Assembly: GCA_015059715.1 (NCBI GenBank)
Contig: SUZV01000012.1
Coordinates: 38,458-102,457 of the forward strand
Length of the DNA stretch: 64,000 nt
Direction: 5' to 3'
From: Rikenellaceae bacterium
Lineage (GTDB): Bacteria; Bacteroidota; Bacteroidia; Bacteroidales; Rikenellaceae
The notes beneath the pieces are model-generated. The model made no database searches, was not told the origin of the DNA, and was given only the letters and a program-made list of their open reading frames with translations. The translations under genes and the position numbers were made by a program. Positions within the stretch are counted from its first letter, which is position 1; each line of letters opens with the position of its first letter. This document shows, in pieces, positions 1-7,590 of the stretch.

Positions 1-182
1 AGTATAGCTGTCGCCAGCGAGAGCGTGTTTGAGCGCATATGCCACTCTCCCGTAGAGCTTAGCCAGCGGTTGTAACGCTCTATGCGGTAAGAGTTCTGCT
101 GAAACATCTGCACCGAGTAGCGCGTTGTGGCCCAGAGGAATAGGAGCCACACGACCGAGAATATATGTATCGCGATATCCAT
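1..182 (-). CDS. Mur-ligase-like protein, N-terminal fragment (cut by window edge)
   Basis: Only the first 60 codons lie in the window; the frame is open to the edge. The start is an ATG at 182..180, 5 nt after the stop of the upstream hydrolase gene, so the two are probably co-transcribed. The visible part has one hydrophobic segment (about residues 3-17) followed by a basic stretch containing QMFQQNSYRIERYNRWL. From memory, this membrane-anchored N-terminus with an FQQxxYxxxRYxRWL signature precedes the ligase domain of MurF-like proteins in Bacteroidetes and some Proteobacteria. No ligase motif is visible here. The assignment is inference; a different membrane protein is possible. Confidence 0.5.
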   Translation of the reverse strand, partial: MDIAIHIFSVVWLLFLWATTRYSVQMFQQNSYRIERYNRWLSSTGEWHMRSNTLSLATAI

Positions 183-187
183 CTTCG

Positions 188-952
188 TTATTCTATCTTA
201 AGAAACGACCTTAGTGTTGAGTGCCAGAGCTCGCGCTGCTCAATCATGGCGAAGTGTCCAGCACCTACAGCCACTACGAGGCCAGCATCGGGGATAAGAC
301 GCTCCATAGTGTGGGCATCGGCTAAAGGTGTTGCGGTGTCCTTGTCGCCCCAGAATAGCAATACAGGGGCCTTTATCGCGGGCATCACGTGACATAGGTC
401 CTCGTTTACGCACTTCGAGAGTATGGCTCGCATCATGGGTGTTGCGCGGTTGTAGTCCGACGATGCGGCACTTACACGACGCTGCTCAAGGAGCATGGCG
501 GCCTTTGTGGGTCCTATGAGTATGGGGAGCAGGTGTTTCATGGCTTTGTAGGTGTATACCTTGCGGTAGTAGCTCCACGAGCGTCGAGGCTTGACCCCTG
601 CGGCATCGGCGAGCACCACCCTTGCCACGTCGTTGCGCGAGGCGTAGAGCAGCGATACACGCCCCCCGAAGGAGTGGCCTATAAGCGTGGGACGCTCTAT
701 GCCAAGCTCTTTGACAAGGGCCTCTATTGAGCAGGTGTACTCCTCTATGCCCCACACCTCGCGAGGCTCGCTGCTGAGGCCGAAGCCTGCAAAGTCTACA
801 GCCACGACACGATAGCAACTACTGAGTAGCTCTACGGTGTCGCCCCATATTGTGCGGTCGCAGCCCCAGCCGTGCAGGAGTATTATCGTATCACCCTGAC
901 CTACAACAGAGTAGCCCAACTCAACACCCTTGTATGTATAACCTTTGTCCAT
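188..952 (-). CDS. alpha/beta hydrolase
   Basis: 254 residues with a complete alpha/beta-hydrolase layout: oxyanion-hole HGWG at 27-30, nucleophile elbow GHSFGG with Ser94, acid in WGDKD (Asp203 or Asp205), and catalytic His233 in AGHF. No signal peptide, so probably cytoplasmic. The substrate cannot be read from sequence. An ATG 21 nt further upstream is in frame but lies beyond the TAACTTTG box at 958-965. I therefore chose the ATG at 952, which sits 5 nt from the box and implies a nearly leaderless mRNA. The next gene is a Mur-ligase-like protein 5 nt downstream. Confidence 0.88.
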   Translation of the reverse strand: MDKGYTYKGVELGYSVVGQGDTIILLHGWGCDRTIWGDTVELLSSCYRVVAVDFAGFGLSSEPREVWGIEEYTCSIEALVKELGIERPTLIGHSFGGRVSLLYASRNDVARVVLADAAGVKPRRSWSYYRKVYTYKAMKHLLPILIGPTKAAMLLEQRRVSAASSDYNRATPMMRAILSKCVNEDLCHVMPAIKAPVLLFWGDKDTATPLADAHTMERLIPDAGLVVAVGAGHFAMIEQRELWHSTLRSFLKIE

Positions 953-957
953 AAATG

Positions 958-987
958 CAAAGTTACGAAACAAATCCGAAATCGCAA
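958..987 (-). promoter_or_regulatory. Bacteroidetes-type promoter of the hydrolase gene
   Basis: On the minus strand TTGC (987-984), 18 nt, then TAACTTTG (965-958) matches the -33/-7 pattern. The start codon follows after 5 nt, which decides the start of the hydrolase gene. Confidence 0.75.
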
Positions 988-1032
988 TAGTGTTTTCCTA
1001 AAAAAAGCGCGTGAAAAGTTACTATAAACTAT

Positions 1033-1063
1033 GGGGATGACTAATAGTAGATTAGCCATCCCC
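1033..1063. terminator. hairpin terminator with GACTAA-type upper stem
   Basis: GGGGATGACTAA pairs with TTAGCCATCCCC across a 7-nt loop, with T-rich flanks. It lies at the 3' end of the lumazine-synthase-like gene and belongs to a family of look-alike terminators in this window. Confidence 0.7.
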
Positions 1064-1090
1064 GTTTAGTTGTTTGTTTTATTTTGGCCG

Positions 1091-1504
1091 CTACGAGAAG
1101 TTATGTCGTGTTATGCGGTTATTTTCTGGTGCGTCGAGCTCCATTTCATTTTGCAGCACTATCATCTCGACGATATTTTCTGCGGTCTCGGGGCCACCAA
1201 TCTCTACGACCATATTCCACTGTATCTGTATCTGCACTATGCCGTTCATTGCCGAGAGTGTACCCATAATTCGGTTACGCGGTGCGAGTATTATCACGCC
1301 ATCGGCATCGGTGTACTCGGCTATAAACTGCGTAGCTATTACTAAGTCGTGCGCAGTAGGCACATACTTAACTACTATATTTTCGGGTCTACAGCCCAAC
1401 ATTCTCAGGTTCTCTATCGTGGGTGTAAGGTTCTCGATGTTGTACTCCTCGAACTCGCGAGCCACGATGATTCCAAACTTCATATTCGATGCTACCTCCG
1501 ACAT
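1091..1504 (-). CDS. lumazine-synthase (RibH)-like protein with degenerate active site
   Basis: 137 residues. The fold pattern follows 6,7-dimethyl-8-ribityllumazine synthase: FGIIVAREFEEYNIENLTPT at the N-terminus, a V-P-containing strand (KYVPTAHDL, where RibH has VPGxFE), a DADGVIIL strand and a GIVQIQIQWNMVV segment. The signature loop GxVIRGxTxHF with the catalytic histidine is absent; the equivalent stretch reads APRNRIMGT. The N-terminal RxN motif is also missing. In Bacteroidales I recall a true ribH next to the TPR/recF genes, so this may be a diverged or repurposed ribH. Start: the ATG at 1504; MKFG seven codons later is an alternative. Function unknown. Confidence 0.6.
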   Translation of the reverse strand: MSEVASNMKFGIIVAREFEEYNIENLTPTIENLRMLGCRPENIVVKYVPTAHDLVIATQFIAEYTDADGVIILAPRNRIMGTLSAMNGIVQIQIQWNMVVEIGGPETAENIVEMIVLQNEMELDAPENNRITRHNFS

Positions 1505-1533
1505 TATAGCTCTACTTTAAGCGTTAATTTAAA

Positions 1534-1565
1534 GGGGGCCGACTAAATATATCTTAGCCAGCCCC
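1534..1565. terminator. hairpin terminator between TPR and RibH-like genes
   Basis: GGGGCCGACTAA faces TTAGCCAGCCCC (10 of 12 paired) with a 7-nt loop. It has the same GACTAA upper stem as the copies near 1.05, 11.6, 19.2, 30.5 and 57.1 kb. Confidence 0.65.
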
Positions 1566-1587
1566 ATAGTTTTAGTAGTCTTATATA

Positions 1588-2229
1588 TTACTCTGCAATA
1601 TACTTTGCGTACTTGCCCTTCAACTCTGGATACTTCTCTACGATAGCCTTGTATGTCTGCTGAGCCTTTGCCACGTCGCCCATAGCTACATATACCAAGG
1701 CGAGCTTGCGAGCGTTGTTCTCGTATGTGTAGATGTCGTCGCTTGCCTCGATAGCCTTGTTGTAGAGGTCTGCGGCAGTCTGTAGGTCATTCTCCTCTAC
1801 GGCGATGTCGCCACGTAGTGTGCGTACCAAGCCGTTTATCACCTCGCCTGCTGCGCCCTCGGCATCGGCATACTTTTCGAGGTAGCTCTTTGCGTTAGCC
1901 AAGTCACCAGCCTTGAGGTACTCTGCGCCAGCCATGTATGTTGCGGTGTTTGCGGCCTTTGTGCCGTTGTACTCCTCTACGATGGCTACATACTCCTCAA
2001 CGCCCGCCTCTGTTGTGAGTGCTACGGTCAGTGCAGCCTGTGCGGTGTTTTCGCGCTTCTCTGTCGAGCTCTTGGTGATGCTTACAACGAGGTAAATAGC
2101 TACTGCAATAACGGTTACAGCTACGAGGCCCCAGAGGAGCTTGTTGCCATAATTGTCGAAGAATGTCTCCAACTTACCCTTAGTCTCTACCATAAGGTCA
2201 TTCTCTGGGTTCTGAACTTTGTTTGCCAT
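1588..2229 (-). CDS. membrane-anchored tetratricopeptide repeat protein
   Basis: 213 residues. A charged N-terminus is followed by one transmembrane helix (about 31-51, LLWGLVAVTVIAVAIYLVVS) and then helical repeats rich in A, Y and L. The typical TPR spacing is visible in the C-terminal half (LQTAADLYNKAIEAS, ARKLALVYVAMGDVAKAQ). The layout resembles YfgM/TPR_21-type periplasmic scaffolds, but a partner cannot be inferred. A TACCTTTG promoter lies about 60 nt upstream. In related genomes this gene is, as I recall, next to recF; here about 8 kb separates them. Confidence 0.85.
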   Translation of the reverse strand: MANKVQNPENDLMVETKGKLETFFDNYGNKLLWGLVAVTVIAVAIYLVVSITKSSTEKRENTAQAALTVALTTEAGVEEYVAIVEEYNGTKAANTATYMAGAEYLKAGDLANAKSYLEKYADAEGAAGEVINGLVRTLRGDIAVEENDLQTAADLYNKAIEASDDIYTYENNARKLALVYVAMGDVAKAQQTYKAIVEKYPELKGKYAKYIAE

Positions 2230-2288
2230 AATTTAGTTAAGTATTTAAAATTTTATATTGTTCTTGCCAGTTTATCAATATCAACCTA

Positions 2289-2296
2289 CAAAGGTA
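2289..2296 (-). promoter_or_regulatory. -7 box of TPR gene promoter
   Basis: TACCTTTG on the minus strand, about 60 nt before the start codon, with an A/T-tract at about 2325-2346 upstream that could act as an UP element. No clear -33 TTTG at ideal spacing. Confidence 0.6.
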
Positions 2297-2356
2297 AGCA
2301 AATTATTCGAATATCATAGTTTTCTCGATAAAAAAGTGATTTTTTAGGGTATGGGA

Positions 2357-2536
2357 GGTTAGGACGTTAGGACGTTAGGACTTTAAGACTTTAAGACTTT
2401 AGGACTTTAGGACGATAAGAAATACGCTGCCGATTTTGTCTTACCGTCCTATTGTCTTTTCGTCTTATCATCTTATTGTCCTATCGTCCTATTGTCTTAC
2501 CGTCCTATTGTCCTATCGTCTTATCGTCCTATTGTC
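2357..2536. repeat. two-armed array of degenerate 8-bp repeats, copy 1
   Basis: This fills most of the 350-nt gap 2230-2579. The left arm (about 2357-2412) is roughly 7-8 units of GTTAGGAC/TTTAAGAC. The core (about 2413-2440) contains ATACGCTGCCGATTTT. The right arm (about 2438-2536) is about 12 units of GTCCTATT/GTCTTATC. The arms are imperfectly complementary: TAGGAC pairs with GTCCTA and TAAGAC with GTCTTA. It is one of four copies, all in the same orientation, each just past the terminator of a minus-strand gene. An 8-bp period makes every reading frame look open; I read no protein here. Confidence 0.9.
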
Positions 2537-2550
2537 CCCCAAAAAAACAT

Positions 2551-2574
2551 CGGGGTCTCCTTGCGAAGACCCCG
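2551..2574 (-). terminator. intrinsic terminator of the four-helix-bundle gene
   Basis: CGGGGTCT pairs with AGACCCCG across an 8-nt loop. On the minus strand a run of seven T (2547-2541) follows. The same hairpin recurs, with variations, 3' of the three cassette lipoproteins. Confidence 0.85.
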
Positions 2575-2579
2575 ACACT

Positions 2580-3131
2580 CTATTTATTGCGATTTTTTAA
2601 TCTAATTTTTGTCATCTGCTCGCGAAAGCCACCCTCCTCAGCGAAGTTCTCACTAACCTTGCCCACATACTTACCTATTAGGCTTTGTGCCTGCCTGATA
2701 AGCACCAATGTCATATTTGCTATCGTCTCATCGGAGCGTGTCGATGCTAACTCGGTAAAGTATTGTGAGTCGTTATGCTCTGCTCCGAGTTGTGTCATTG
2801 TCGCCATCTCCTGCGAGGTGTTCTCCCAGCGTTGTAGGCCTCTCACACGCAGATAGTCGGCATAATCTTCTGCCAGCTCCATAAGACTGGCTCGTGCGAC
2901 GTTGAATAGCTTTATACCCATCTCCTTCGATGTAGCCAGATTGCCATAACCCTCGACAATGTTCTGCTTACCCGAGCGTGCAGCTTGTATCATCTGGTCG
3001 TATGTACGGTCGCGCTTATCGAGGAAACGTGTGCAGAAGAGGTATGTTAGGTCATATACTACAACACTCTTTTGGTAGCACAATAGCTTGTGATAGTTTG
3101 AGTTAAGGATAAGTGTCATAGATTGTTGCAT
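2580..3131 (-). CDS. four-helix-bundle protein, 23S rRNA IVS-like family
   Basis: 183 residues. The central part (about residues 13-105) matches the four-helix-bundle family first described from 23S rRNA intervening sequences: LCYQKSVVVYDLTYLFCTRF, then DQMIQAARSGKQNIVEGYG and SKEMGIKLFNVARASLMELA. The C-terminal extension (about 105-183) resembles the 'four helix bundle suffix' form. The biochemical role is unknown; relatives include the Avd accessory proteins of diversity-generating retroelements, but no reverse transcriptase is present here. The gene stands alone between 8-mer arrays 1 and 2, suggesting an accessory cargo gene. No perfect TAnnTTTG box is visible before it. Confidence 0.85.
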   Translation of the reverse strand: MQQSMTLILNSNYHKLLCYQKSVVVYDLTYLFCTRFLDKRDRTYDQMIQAARSGKQNIVEGYGNLATSKEMGIKLFNVARASLMELAEDYADYLRVRGLQRWENTSQEMATMTQLGAEHNDSQYFTELASTRSDETIANMTLVLIRQAQSLIGKYVGKVSENFAEEGGFREQMTKIRLKNRNK

Positions 3132-3212
3132 AACGACTAATTTTCTACGAAGTTAGCCATAATTGGCTACAGATGCAAATATTATCGATAGTTTTTTTTT
3201 ATTTTTTTATTT

Positions 3213-3640
3213 TTAAGACTGTAAGAGGTTAAGACTTTGGGACTTTAGGATTTTAAGACTTTAGGACCTTAAGACTTTAGGACATTAAGACTTTAGGAAT
3301 TTAGGACGTTAGGACTTTAAGACTTTGGGACGATAAGATATACGCTGCTGATTTTGTCTTATTGTCCTATTATCCTATTGTCTTATCGTCTTACCGTCTT
3401 ATCGTCTTATCGTCTTATTGTCCTATTGTCTTATCGTCCTATCATCCTATTGTCTTATCGTCTTATCATCCTATCGTCTTATCGTCTTACCGTCTTATCA
3501 TCTTACCGTCCTATCGTCTTATTGTCCTATCGTCCTATTGTCTTATCATCTTATCATCCTATTGTCTTATCATCTTATCGTCTTATCATCTTATCGTCCT
3601 ATCGTCTTATCGTCCTATTGTCTTATTGTCCTATCGTCCC
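3213..3640. repeat. two-armed array of degenerate 8-bp repeats, copy 2 (longest)
   Basis: It occupies most of the 590-nt gap 3132-3721. The left arm (about 3213-3330) has around 15 units of TTTAAGAC/TTTAGGAC. The core (about 3331-3356) contains ATACGCTGCTGATTTT. The right arm (about 3355-3639) has about 35 units of GTCYTAYY. A T-run (3191-3212) borders the left side. Long open frames with repeated SYRLIVL-type residues in all three frames are an artefact of the 24-bp superperiod. No gene seen. Confidence 0.9.
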
Positions 3641-3660
3641 AAAACAAACAAAAAAAAATT

Positions 3661-3684
3661 CGGAGCCTCCTTGCGAAGACCCCG
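3661..3684 (-). terminator. terminator of lipoprotein cassette 1
   Basis: CGGAGCCT against AGACCCCG (6 of 8 paired) with the same 8-nt loop as the copy at 2551-2574. On the minus strand an A/T-rich stretch with a T-run follows. Confidence 0.7.
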
Positions 3685-3721
3685 AAAAGAGAATATTAGA
3701 TATTAATATCTTCTAATACAA

Positions 3722-4888
3722 TTAGAGAGTACCTTCATAGGTAGCTTTAAAGGCCTTTCCTGAATATCCTTCAGCTGGAACACAACCTACTAAATCAAAA
3801 GTGATTGTATAAGTACCACCATCCTCTGTTACAACAATATCGTTACCTGTTGTACACCAAGATGGACTACCACTATTTTCAAAACCATAATCGGGAGCGT
3901 AAAGGCCAGCATTGGGGTCATACGTATAATCTTCTCTCATCCAAGAACCAAAGGTGTATGTTCCTACCTTAAGATCAGGATAGAATTCTACATCATAATA
4001 CTCACCCTTATCATTGCTGAACTTCCACCTGTTTGAGTCCGAGTTGTACTCAGCCTTCGTGAAAACGATATTTATTTCCTCTGGAACATTATCCGAGCCA
4101 AGTTCAGAAACAGAGAATGCTGTTACAGATCCTGTCTCAAAATACAACTTACGCTCGCCCTCCAAATCAGCGAGTTTTACCTCCTTACCGTATGAATTAC
4201 CATCTTTATCAGTAGCTACAACCGTGAAGCTAAGGACACCAGAACCACTATAATCTTGTGAAAATGGCTTTGTTACAAACCAAAATACATTGTCAGTAAC
4301 ATCTGTTGCATCTATTGTACAAGCGTAAGAAGCACCGTAAGCACCTGTCAATGTAAGCTCAACTGTCTCAAGCTCAACATCATCAAGGCCCTCAATAGTC
4401 ATCTTACCATAAGCTACCTCATGCTCAAAATTAAGAACTGTCTCAGTTGGGTAGTTAGCAGATGCCTTAAGGTAGTGAGCTGGTTTAGCACCATTCTGCG
4501 TTACTGCATTATCAGCCACAAACTCAGTGCCGACAGTAGCAGTGACATTACCAGAAGCAGCCAACACCTGATCAGCCTCAAGAGTAAACTCTGCTACGAT
4601 ATTTGCAGACTTGCCACCTTCGAGGATATCACCTGCAGCCAAGGTATACGTAGTAGTTCTATTATCATAAGAGATAGTTACTACATCACCAGCCTCCCAC
4701 AATGTAGGATATGCATTCTCATTCTTCTCACCAAAAGCTACACGTGTGTCCTCAGCAAAACCTGCTGTAAACTCAAGAGCTACCTTCTTCTGTGTTGCCT
4801 TTACATCGTCATTGTTCTTCTCTGAACATGCTGTGAATGTCATTGCAGCTACTGCAACGAGCATCAAACTCTTAAACAAATTCTTCAT
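3722..4888 (-). CDS. fimbrillin-like surface lipoprotein, cassette 1
   Basis: 388 residues. The N-terminus is a lipoprotein signal (FKSLMLVAVAAMTFTAC) with the lipidated Cys at 21, followed by an acidic tether. Residues about 35-265 carry the TRVAFGE...LWEAGDVVTI pattern I associate with fimbrillin/Mfa-like domains of Bacteroidales. A C-terminal beta-rich module (about 270-388) ends in FKATYEGTL, similar to the ends of the two neighbouring lipoproteins. Probably exported and anchored in the outer membrane; ligand unknown. It starts exactly 14 nt after a small peptide gene, and the same spacing occurs in the two sister cassettes. The base composition looks more AT-rich than the housekeeping genes around it. 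Confidence 0.8.
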   Translation of the reverse strand: MKNLFKSLMLVAVAAMTFTACSEKNNDDVKATQKKVALEFTAGFAEDTRVAFGEKNENAYPTLWEAGDVVTISYDNRTTTYTLAAGDILEGGKSANIVAEFTLEADQVLAASGNVTATVGTEFVADNAVTQNGAKPAHYLKASANYPTETVLNFEHEVAYGKMTIEGLDDVELETVELTLTGAYGASYACTIDATDVTDNVFWFVTKPFSQDYSGSGVLSFTVVATDKDGNSYGKEVKLADLEGERKLYFETGSVTAFSVSELGSDNVPEEINIVFTKAEYNSDSNRWKFSNDKGEYYDVEFYPDLKVGTYTFGSWMREDYTYDPNAGLYAPDYGFENSGSPSWCTTGNDIVVTEDGGTYTITFDLVGCVPAEGYSGKAFKATYEGTL

Positions 4889-4902
4889 AGTTGCAATAGT
4901 TT

Positions 4903-5055
4903 TTAGAATGAACCACCATCAATCTCATCTGCATCTGCCATTCCAGCAGAGAATGCATCTACGCCATTTGAAAGGCCAAAACCAGCCTCAACAGTTGTTG
5001 AGACAACCTCAAGTGCTGGAGCTACATACTCCTCAGCAAAAAAAGTTTTTTTCAT
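4903..5055 (-). CDS. small conserved peptide, cassette 1 (50 aa)
   Basis: ATG at 5055..5053 and stop at 4905..4903. It begins MKKTFFAEEYVAPALEVVS, continues with TTVEAGF, and ends in a short acidic, glycine-containing tail. Two paralogues at 7355-7501 and 9787-9942 share the pattern MKKxFxxEEYVxPxLxVVSxTVEAGF and differ in the tail. No signal peptide or membrane segment. Small proteins starting MKKxY..PxxEVV are, as I recall, common before fimbrillin-like genes in Bacteroidales, with unknown function. It lies 14 nt before the lipoprotein start, so translational coupling is plausible. It could be a leader/attenuator peptide or a mature small protein. Confidence 0.8.
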   Translation of the reverse strand: MKKTFFAEEYVAPALEVVSTTVEAGFGLSNGVDAFSAGMADADEIDGGSF

Positions 5056-5152
5056 AGTTAATTGTAAGTTAATAATTTATAAAAAAAATAATTGGTTAAA
5101 AAATAGCAAATCACTACAGTTCAAAAGGCGCGTAACAAGGTCGCAAAGATCG

Positions 5153-5251
5153 ATTTCAGCACACTCTTAAACCCCTATGCAAGAGCTATACTAACTACAC
5201 ATACTATACAGACTGCACACATCGTTTTAGTAACTATACACTCTTACAGAG
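5153..5251 (-). promoter_or_regulatory. conserved 5' leader of cassette 1
   Basis: The transcribed region just after the promoter is closely similar to that of cassette 2 (7591-7690). Shared words on the minus strand in the same order include GTTACT, GTGTGC, GTGTAGT, AGCTCTTG and a G-run. About 190 nt separate promoter and small peptide start, long for this genome. The conservation suggests an RNA leader element; structure not determined. Confidence 0.6.
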
Positions 5252-5253
5252 TG

Positions 5254-5284
5254 CAAAGTTATGCATTTTTTTTTGGAATAGCAA
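5254..5284 (-). promoter_or_regulatory. promoter of cassette 1
   Basis: On the minus strand TTGC, 19 nt, then TAACTTTG (5261-5254). A T/A-tract at 5286-5312 just upstream resembles an UP element. This promoter lies between array 3 and the cassette 1 genes; the gap 5056-5504 otherwise holds leader, array 3 and the terminator of cassette 2. Confidence 0.75.
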
Positions 5285-5333
5285 GCGATTAATGCTTTTT
5301 TTTTAATTTTTTAGGATTATTTTGGATAGAACA

Positions 5334-5442
5334 GTAGGATTTTAGGACTTTAGGACGAGAGGAGGTTAAGACTTTAGGACTTTAAGATATTCGCTGCCGA
5401 TTTTATCCTATTGTCTTATCGTCTTATCATCTTATTATCTTA
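5334..5442. repeat. two-armed array of degenerate 8-bp repeats, copy 3 (shortest)
   Basis: The left arm (about 5334-5387) contains TTTAGGAC/TTTAAGAC units. The core (about 5386-5405) has ATTCGCTGCCGATTTT. The right arm (about 5405-5442) has about five GTCTTATC/ATCTTATT units. Same orientation and position relative to the upstream minus-strand gene as the other copies. Confidence 0.85.
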
Positions 5443-5451
5443 ACAAAAACT

Positions 5452-5476
5452 CGGAGCCCCCGAAAAGGAAGCTCCG
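5452..5476 (-). terminator. terminator of lipoprotein cassette 2
   Basis: CGGAGC pairs with GCTCCG around a 13-nt loop; on the minus strand T-rich sequence follows (5450-5445). It is a divergent member of the cassette terminator set. Confidence 0.65.
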
Positions 5477-5504
5477 AAAAGAGTATTTAGATGTTATCAA
5501 CGGC

Positions 5505-7340
5505 TTATGGAAGATTAATGTTGTCAATCGTTCCCTTAAATGTTGCATTTATTGTCATATCTTGACTCCTAAATGCGATGTTATACTCACCATCTACAAC
5601 GCTTACTTCAGCTGTATATTGCTGTACTTTCTGGTCCTCTCCGTTGAGAACCCATGGATTATTCATAGCATATCCACTACTATACCAGTAATCTGTACTC
5701 CAAGTACCTGTTTGAATATATTTATTTCCTGCTACGCCAAAAGTTATTTTCAATATGTTTGAGCCACCATCACTAAATTCAACTGGTAGCCAATTTGCAC
5801 CTACTTGAGTTGGATCAGCCACAGCGGTTGTAAATACAAGACCACCATCATCCTCTGCGTTTGCCTCCAACTTACCAGTGTAGGTTAGCTTAACAGACTT
5901 GCTTGCGCTCACACTATTAATCCAAGTATCTGTTATAACTGTGATTGTATACTCATCGCCACTCTTAGCAACATTAACAAGATCACCAGGGTTAACATAA
6001 TAGTCATACGTTGTATTATACGCCTCAGCCATGTTAAACTGAGATTTATTACTTACCTCCAAAGCAGTTGAAGATGTGAAAGACTCGACTACAGCATATG
6101 TACCCGCCTCGATAGATGTCAAGCCGCTATTGAACTCAAGACGCATCCTATCCTGAGGATTCTCACCCGCAAAGTTAATGGTGTTACCACTGATCGATAT
6201 AACCTTTGTCAAAGTAACATTGTAGTCGGCTGCTGCATTGACATCCTTAGGAGTCCTTGCACTTACATAACATACATCAGATTTAATATACGCTTTGCTA
6301 TCACTCACAGGGTTAGCAAAGATAGTAAATGAGTACTCTGTATCGTATTTCAACTCATTGAAGAGCGCATAACAACCTTTTGGATTCTCATAATTAATCG
6401 TTTGAATTTCCCCAGTCTGCTCGCAAGTTACAATGTACTGGTAAGCATTCTCTACAACATCCCATGTAATCTCGATTGCAGGCTTGCTTGACATTGTTGT
6501 AAGGGTGGCCTTAGCTACAGGAGTAGCAAGAGGTGTCTGGAAGCTACCTACCTTAAACGCAGCAATCTGGCCCTTCAACAGTACGAAATCTGCAGATAAC
6601 AAATTATCAATAGTCTTGAAATACTTTCTATTATCGACACCACGTGCCTCAATAGACATTCTATCCATGATGACAAATTCATTCTCGCAGTAGAACCAAT
6701 AGTCATTACCTGTAATGTTCTGAGGATAGATGGTTACAATCTCCTGAACACTATCTGCGTTTTCAAGCACACCATCTAACACAAACTTAACCTCCTGAAA
6801 CTTAGTAGCAAAATCTGTATCTGTTATCATCCTACCATAAGGATACATATGGTTGAACGTAAGCGAGAGGTCGTTATTACCATCGTAGTCAACTACGGCC
6901 TTTACATATACTGTCGACAAACCCTCGTCGGTAGGCTGCTGCTGCTGCTCATGTGTGAATATATCGCCAAAAGACTCACGTACATAGTGGCCTACAAGAG
7001 CCTCGATACGGTCACCTGCCCGAAGAGCCTTAGGAAACTCAACACTAAATGTTGCTGTAGCCCCATCGGCCTCGACCACAAGGTCATTTACAAAGGTGTA
7101 GATAGCATCGTTACGGTAAACAATAAAGGATACCATATCGCCAGCCTCCCAAGTAACCTTACGAACACCATCCACAAGGTCACCAAATGCTACACGTGTG
7201 TCGTTATCAGCAAGATTTGCCGTAACCGTAAGTGTAGTGCCCTTAGATAGAGCATTTACCTCGCCATTATCCTTCTGGCAAGCTGTGAATGTCATTGCAG
7301 CTACTGCAACAAGCATCAAACTCTTAAAAATATTTCTCAT
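5505..7340 (-). CDS. multi-domain fimbrillin-like/Fn3 lipoprotein, cassette 2
   Basis: 611 residues. Signal FKSLMLVAVAAMTFTAC with Cys21 is almost identical to that of cassette 1. Residues about 35-265 form the fimbrillin-like domain (TRVAFGD, TWEAGDMVSF). Residues about 271-364 look like a fibronectin type III domain (PAIEITWDVVENAYQYIV, then LKYDTEYSFTIFA). Two further beta-rich modules (about 370-490 and 490-611) resemble the C-terminal module of cassette 1. An exported, lipid-anchored adhesin or pilus-like subunit is the likely class; the binding partner is unknown. The start is 14 nt after the small peptide stop, as in the sister cassettes. Confidence 0.8.
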   Translation of the reverse strand: MRNIFKSLMLVAVAAMTFTACQKDNGEVNALSKGTTLTVTANLADNDTRVAFGDLVDGVRKVTWEAGDMVSFIVYRNDAIYTFVNDLVVEADGATATFSVEFPKALRAGDRIEALVGHYVRESFGDIFTHEQQQQPTDEGLSTVYVKAVVDYDGNNDLSLTFNHMYPYGRMITDTDFATKFQEVKFVLDGVLENADSVQEIVTIYPQNITGNDYWFYCENEFVIMDRMSIEARGVDNRKYFKTIDNLLSADFVLLKGQIAAFKVGSFQTPLATPVAKATLTTMSSKPAIEITWDVVENAYQYIVTCEQTGEIQTINYENPKGCYALFNELKYDTEYSFTIFANPVSDSKAYIKSDVCYVSARTPKDVNAAADYNVTLTKVISISGNTINFAGENPQDRMRLEFNSGLTSIEAGTYAVVESFTSSTALEVSNKSQFNMAEAYNTTYDYYVNPGDLVNVAKSGDEYTITVITDTWINSVSASKSVKLTYTGKLEANAEDDGGLVFTTAVADPTQVGANWLPVEFSDGGSNILKITFGVAGNKYIQTGTWSTDYWYSSGYAMNNPWVLNGEDQKVQQYTAEVSVVDGEYNIAFRSQDMTINATFKGTIDNINLP

Positions 7341-7354
7341 AGTTGCAATAGTTT

Positions 7355-7501
7355 TTAGAGATCAGAAAAATCATAACTTGTCTCCGTAACATCAACGATA
7401 GATGACTCACCCGTTGAATACTGGAAACCAGCCTCAACAGTTGTTGAGACAACCTCAAGTGTTGGAGTTACATACTCCTCTGCTAAAAAAGTCTTTTTCA
7501 T
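7355..7501 (-). CDS. small conserved peptide, cassette 2 (48 aa)
   Basis: ATG at 7501..7499, stop at 7357..7355. It begins MKKTFLAEEYVTPTLEVVS and continues TTVEAGF, then a variable tail rich in S, T and D ending YDFSDL. It is the paralogue of the 4903-5055 and 9787-9942 products. The 14-nt spacer to the lipoprotein gene is identical to cassette 1 (AAACTATTGCAACT). Conservation of the reading frame but not of the tail argues for a real translated product. Confidence 0.8.
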   Translation of the reverse strand: MKKTFLAEEYVTPTLEVVSTTVEAGFQYSTGESSIVDVTETSYDFSDL

Positions 7502-7590
7502 AGTTCATTAATTTGTTAGTAAGTTATTAAATATTAAGTTGTTCAAATGCAATGTTACTACAATATCAAGGGCCTATCCTTAGGATTACT

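Noticed and set aside
2452..2856. Plus-strand 134-codon frame running from array 1 into the four-helix-bundle gene
   Set aside because: It is half repeat and half antisense to a conserved protein.
2580..3131. Diversity-generating retroelement (the four-helix-bundle protein resembles Avd)
   Set aside because: No reverse transcriptase, no template/variable repeat pair with adenine-specific changes, and no C-type lectin target gene in the window.
2357..3640. CRISPR array
   Set aside because: The repeats are 8 bp, contiguous and degenerate, with no unique spacers and no cas genes nearby.
3354..3716. Long open frames in all three plus-strand frames with repeated SYRLIVL-like residues
   Set aside because: They come from the 8-bp repeat, whose 24-bp superperiod lacks stop codons in every frame; there is no promoter, and the amino acid pattern simply mirrors the repeat.
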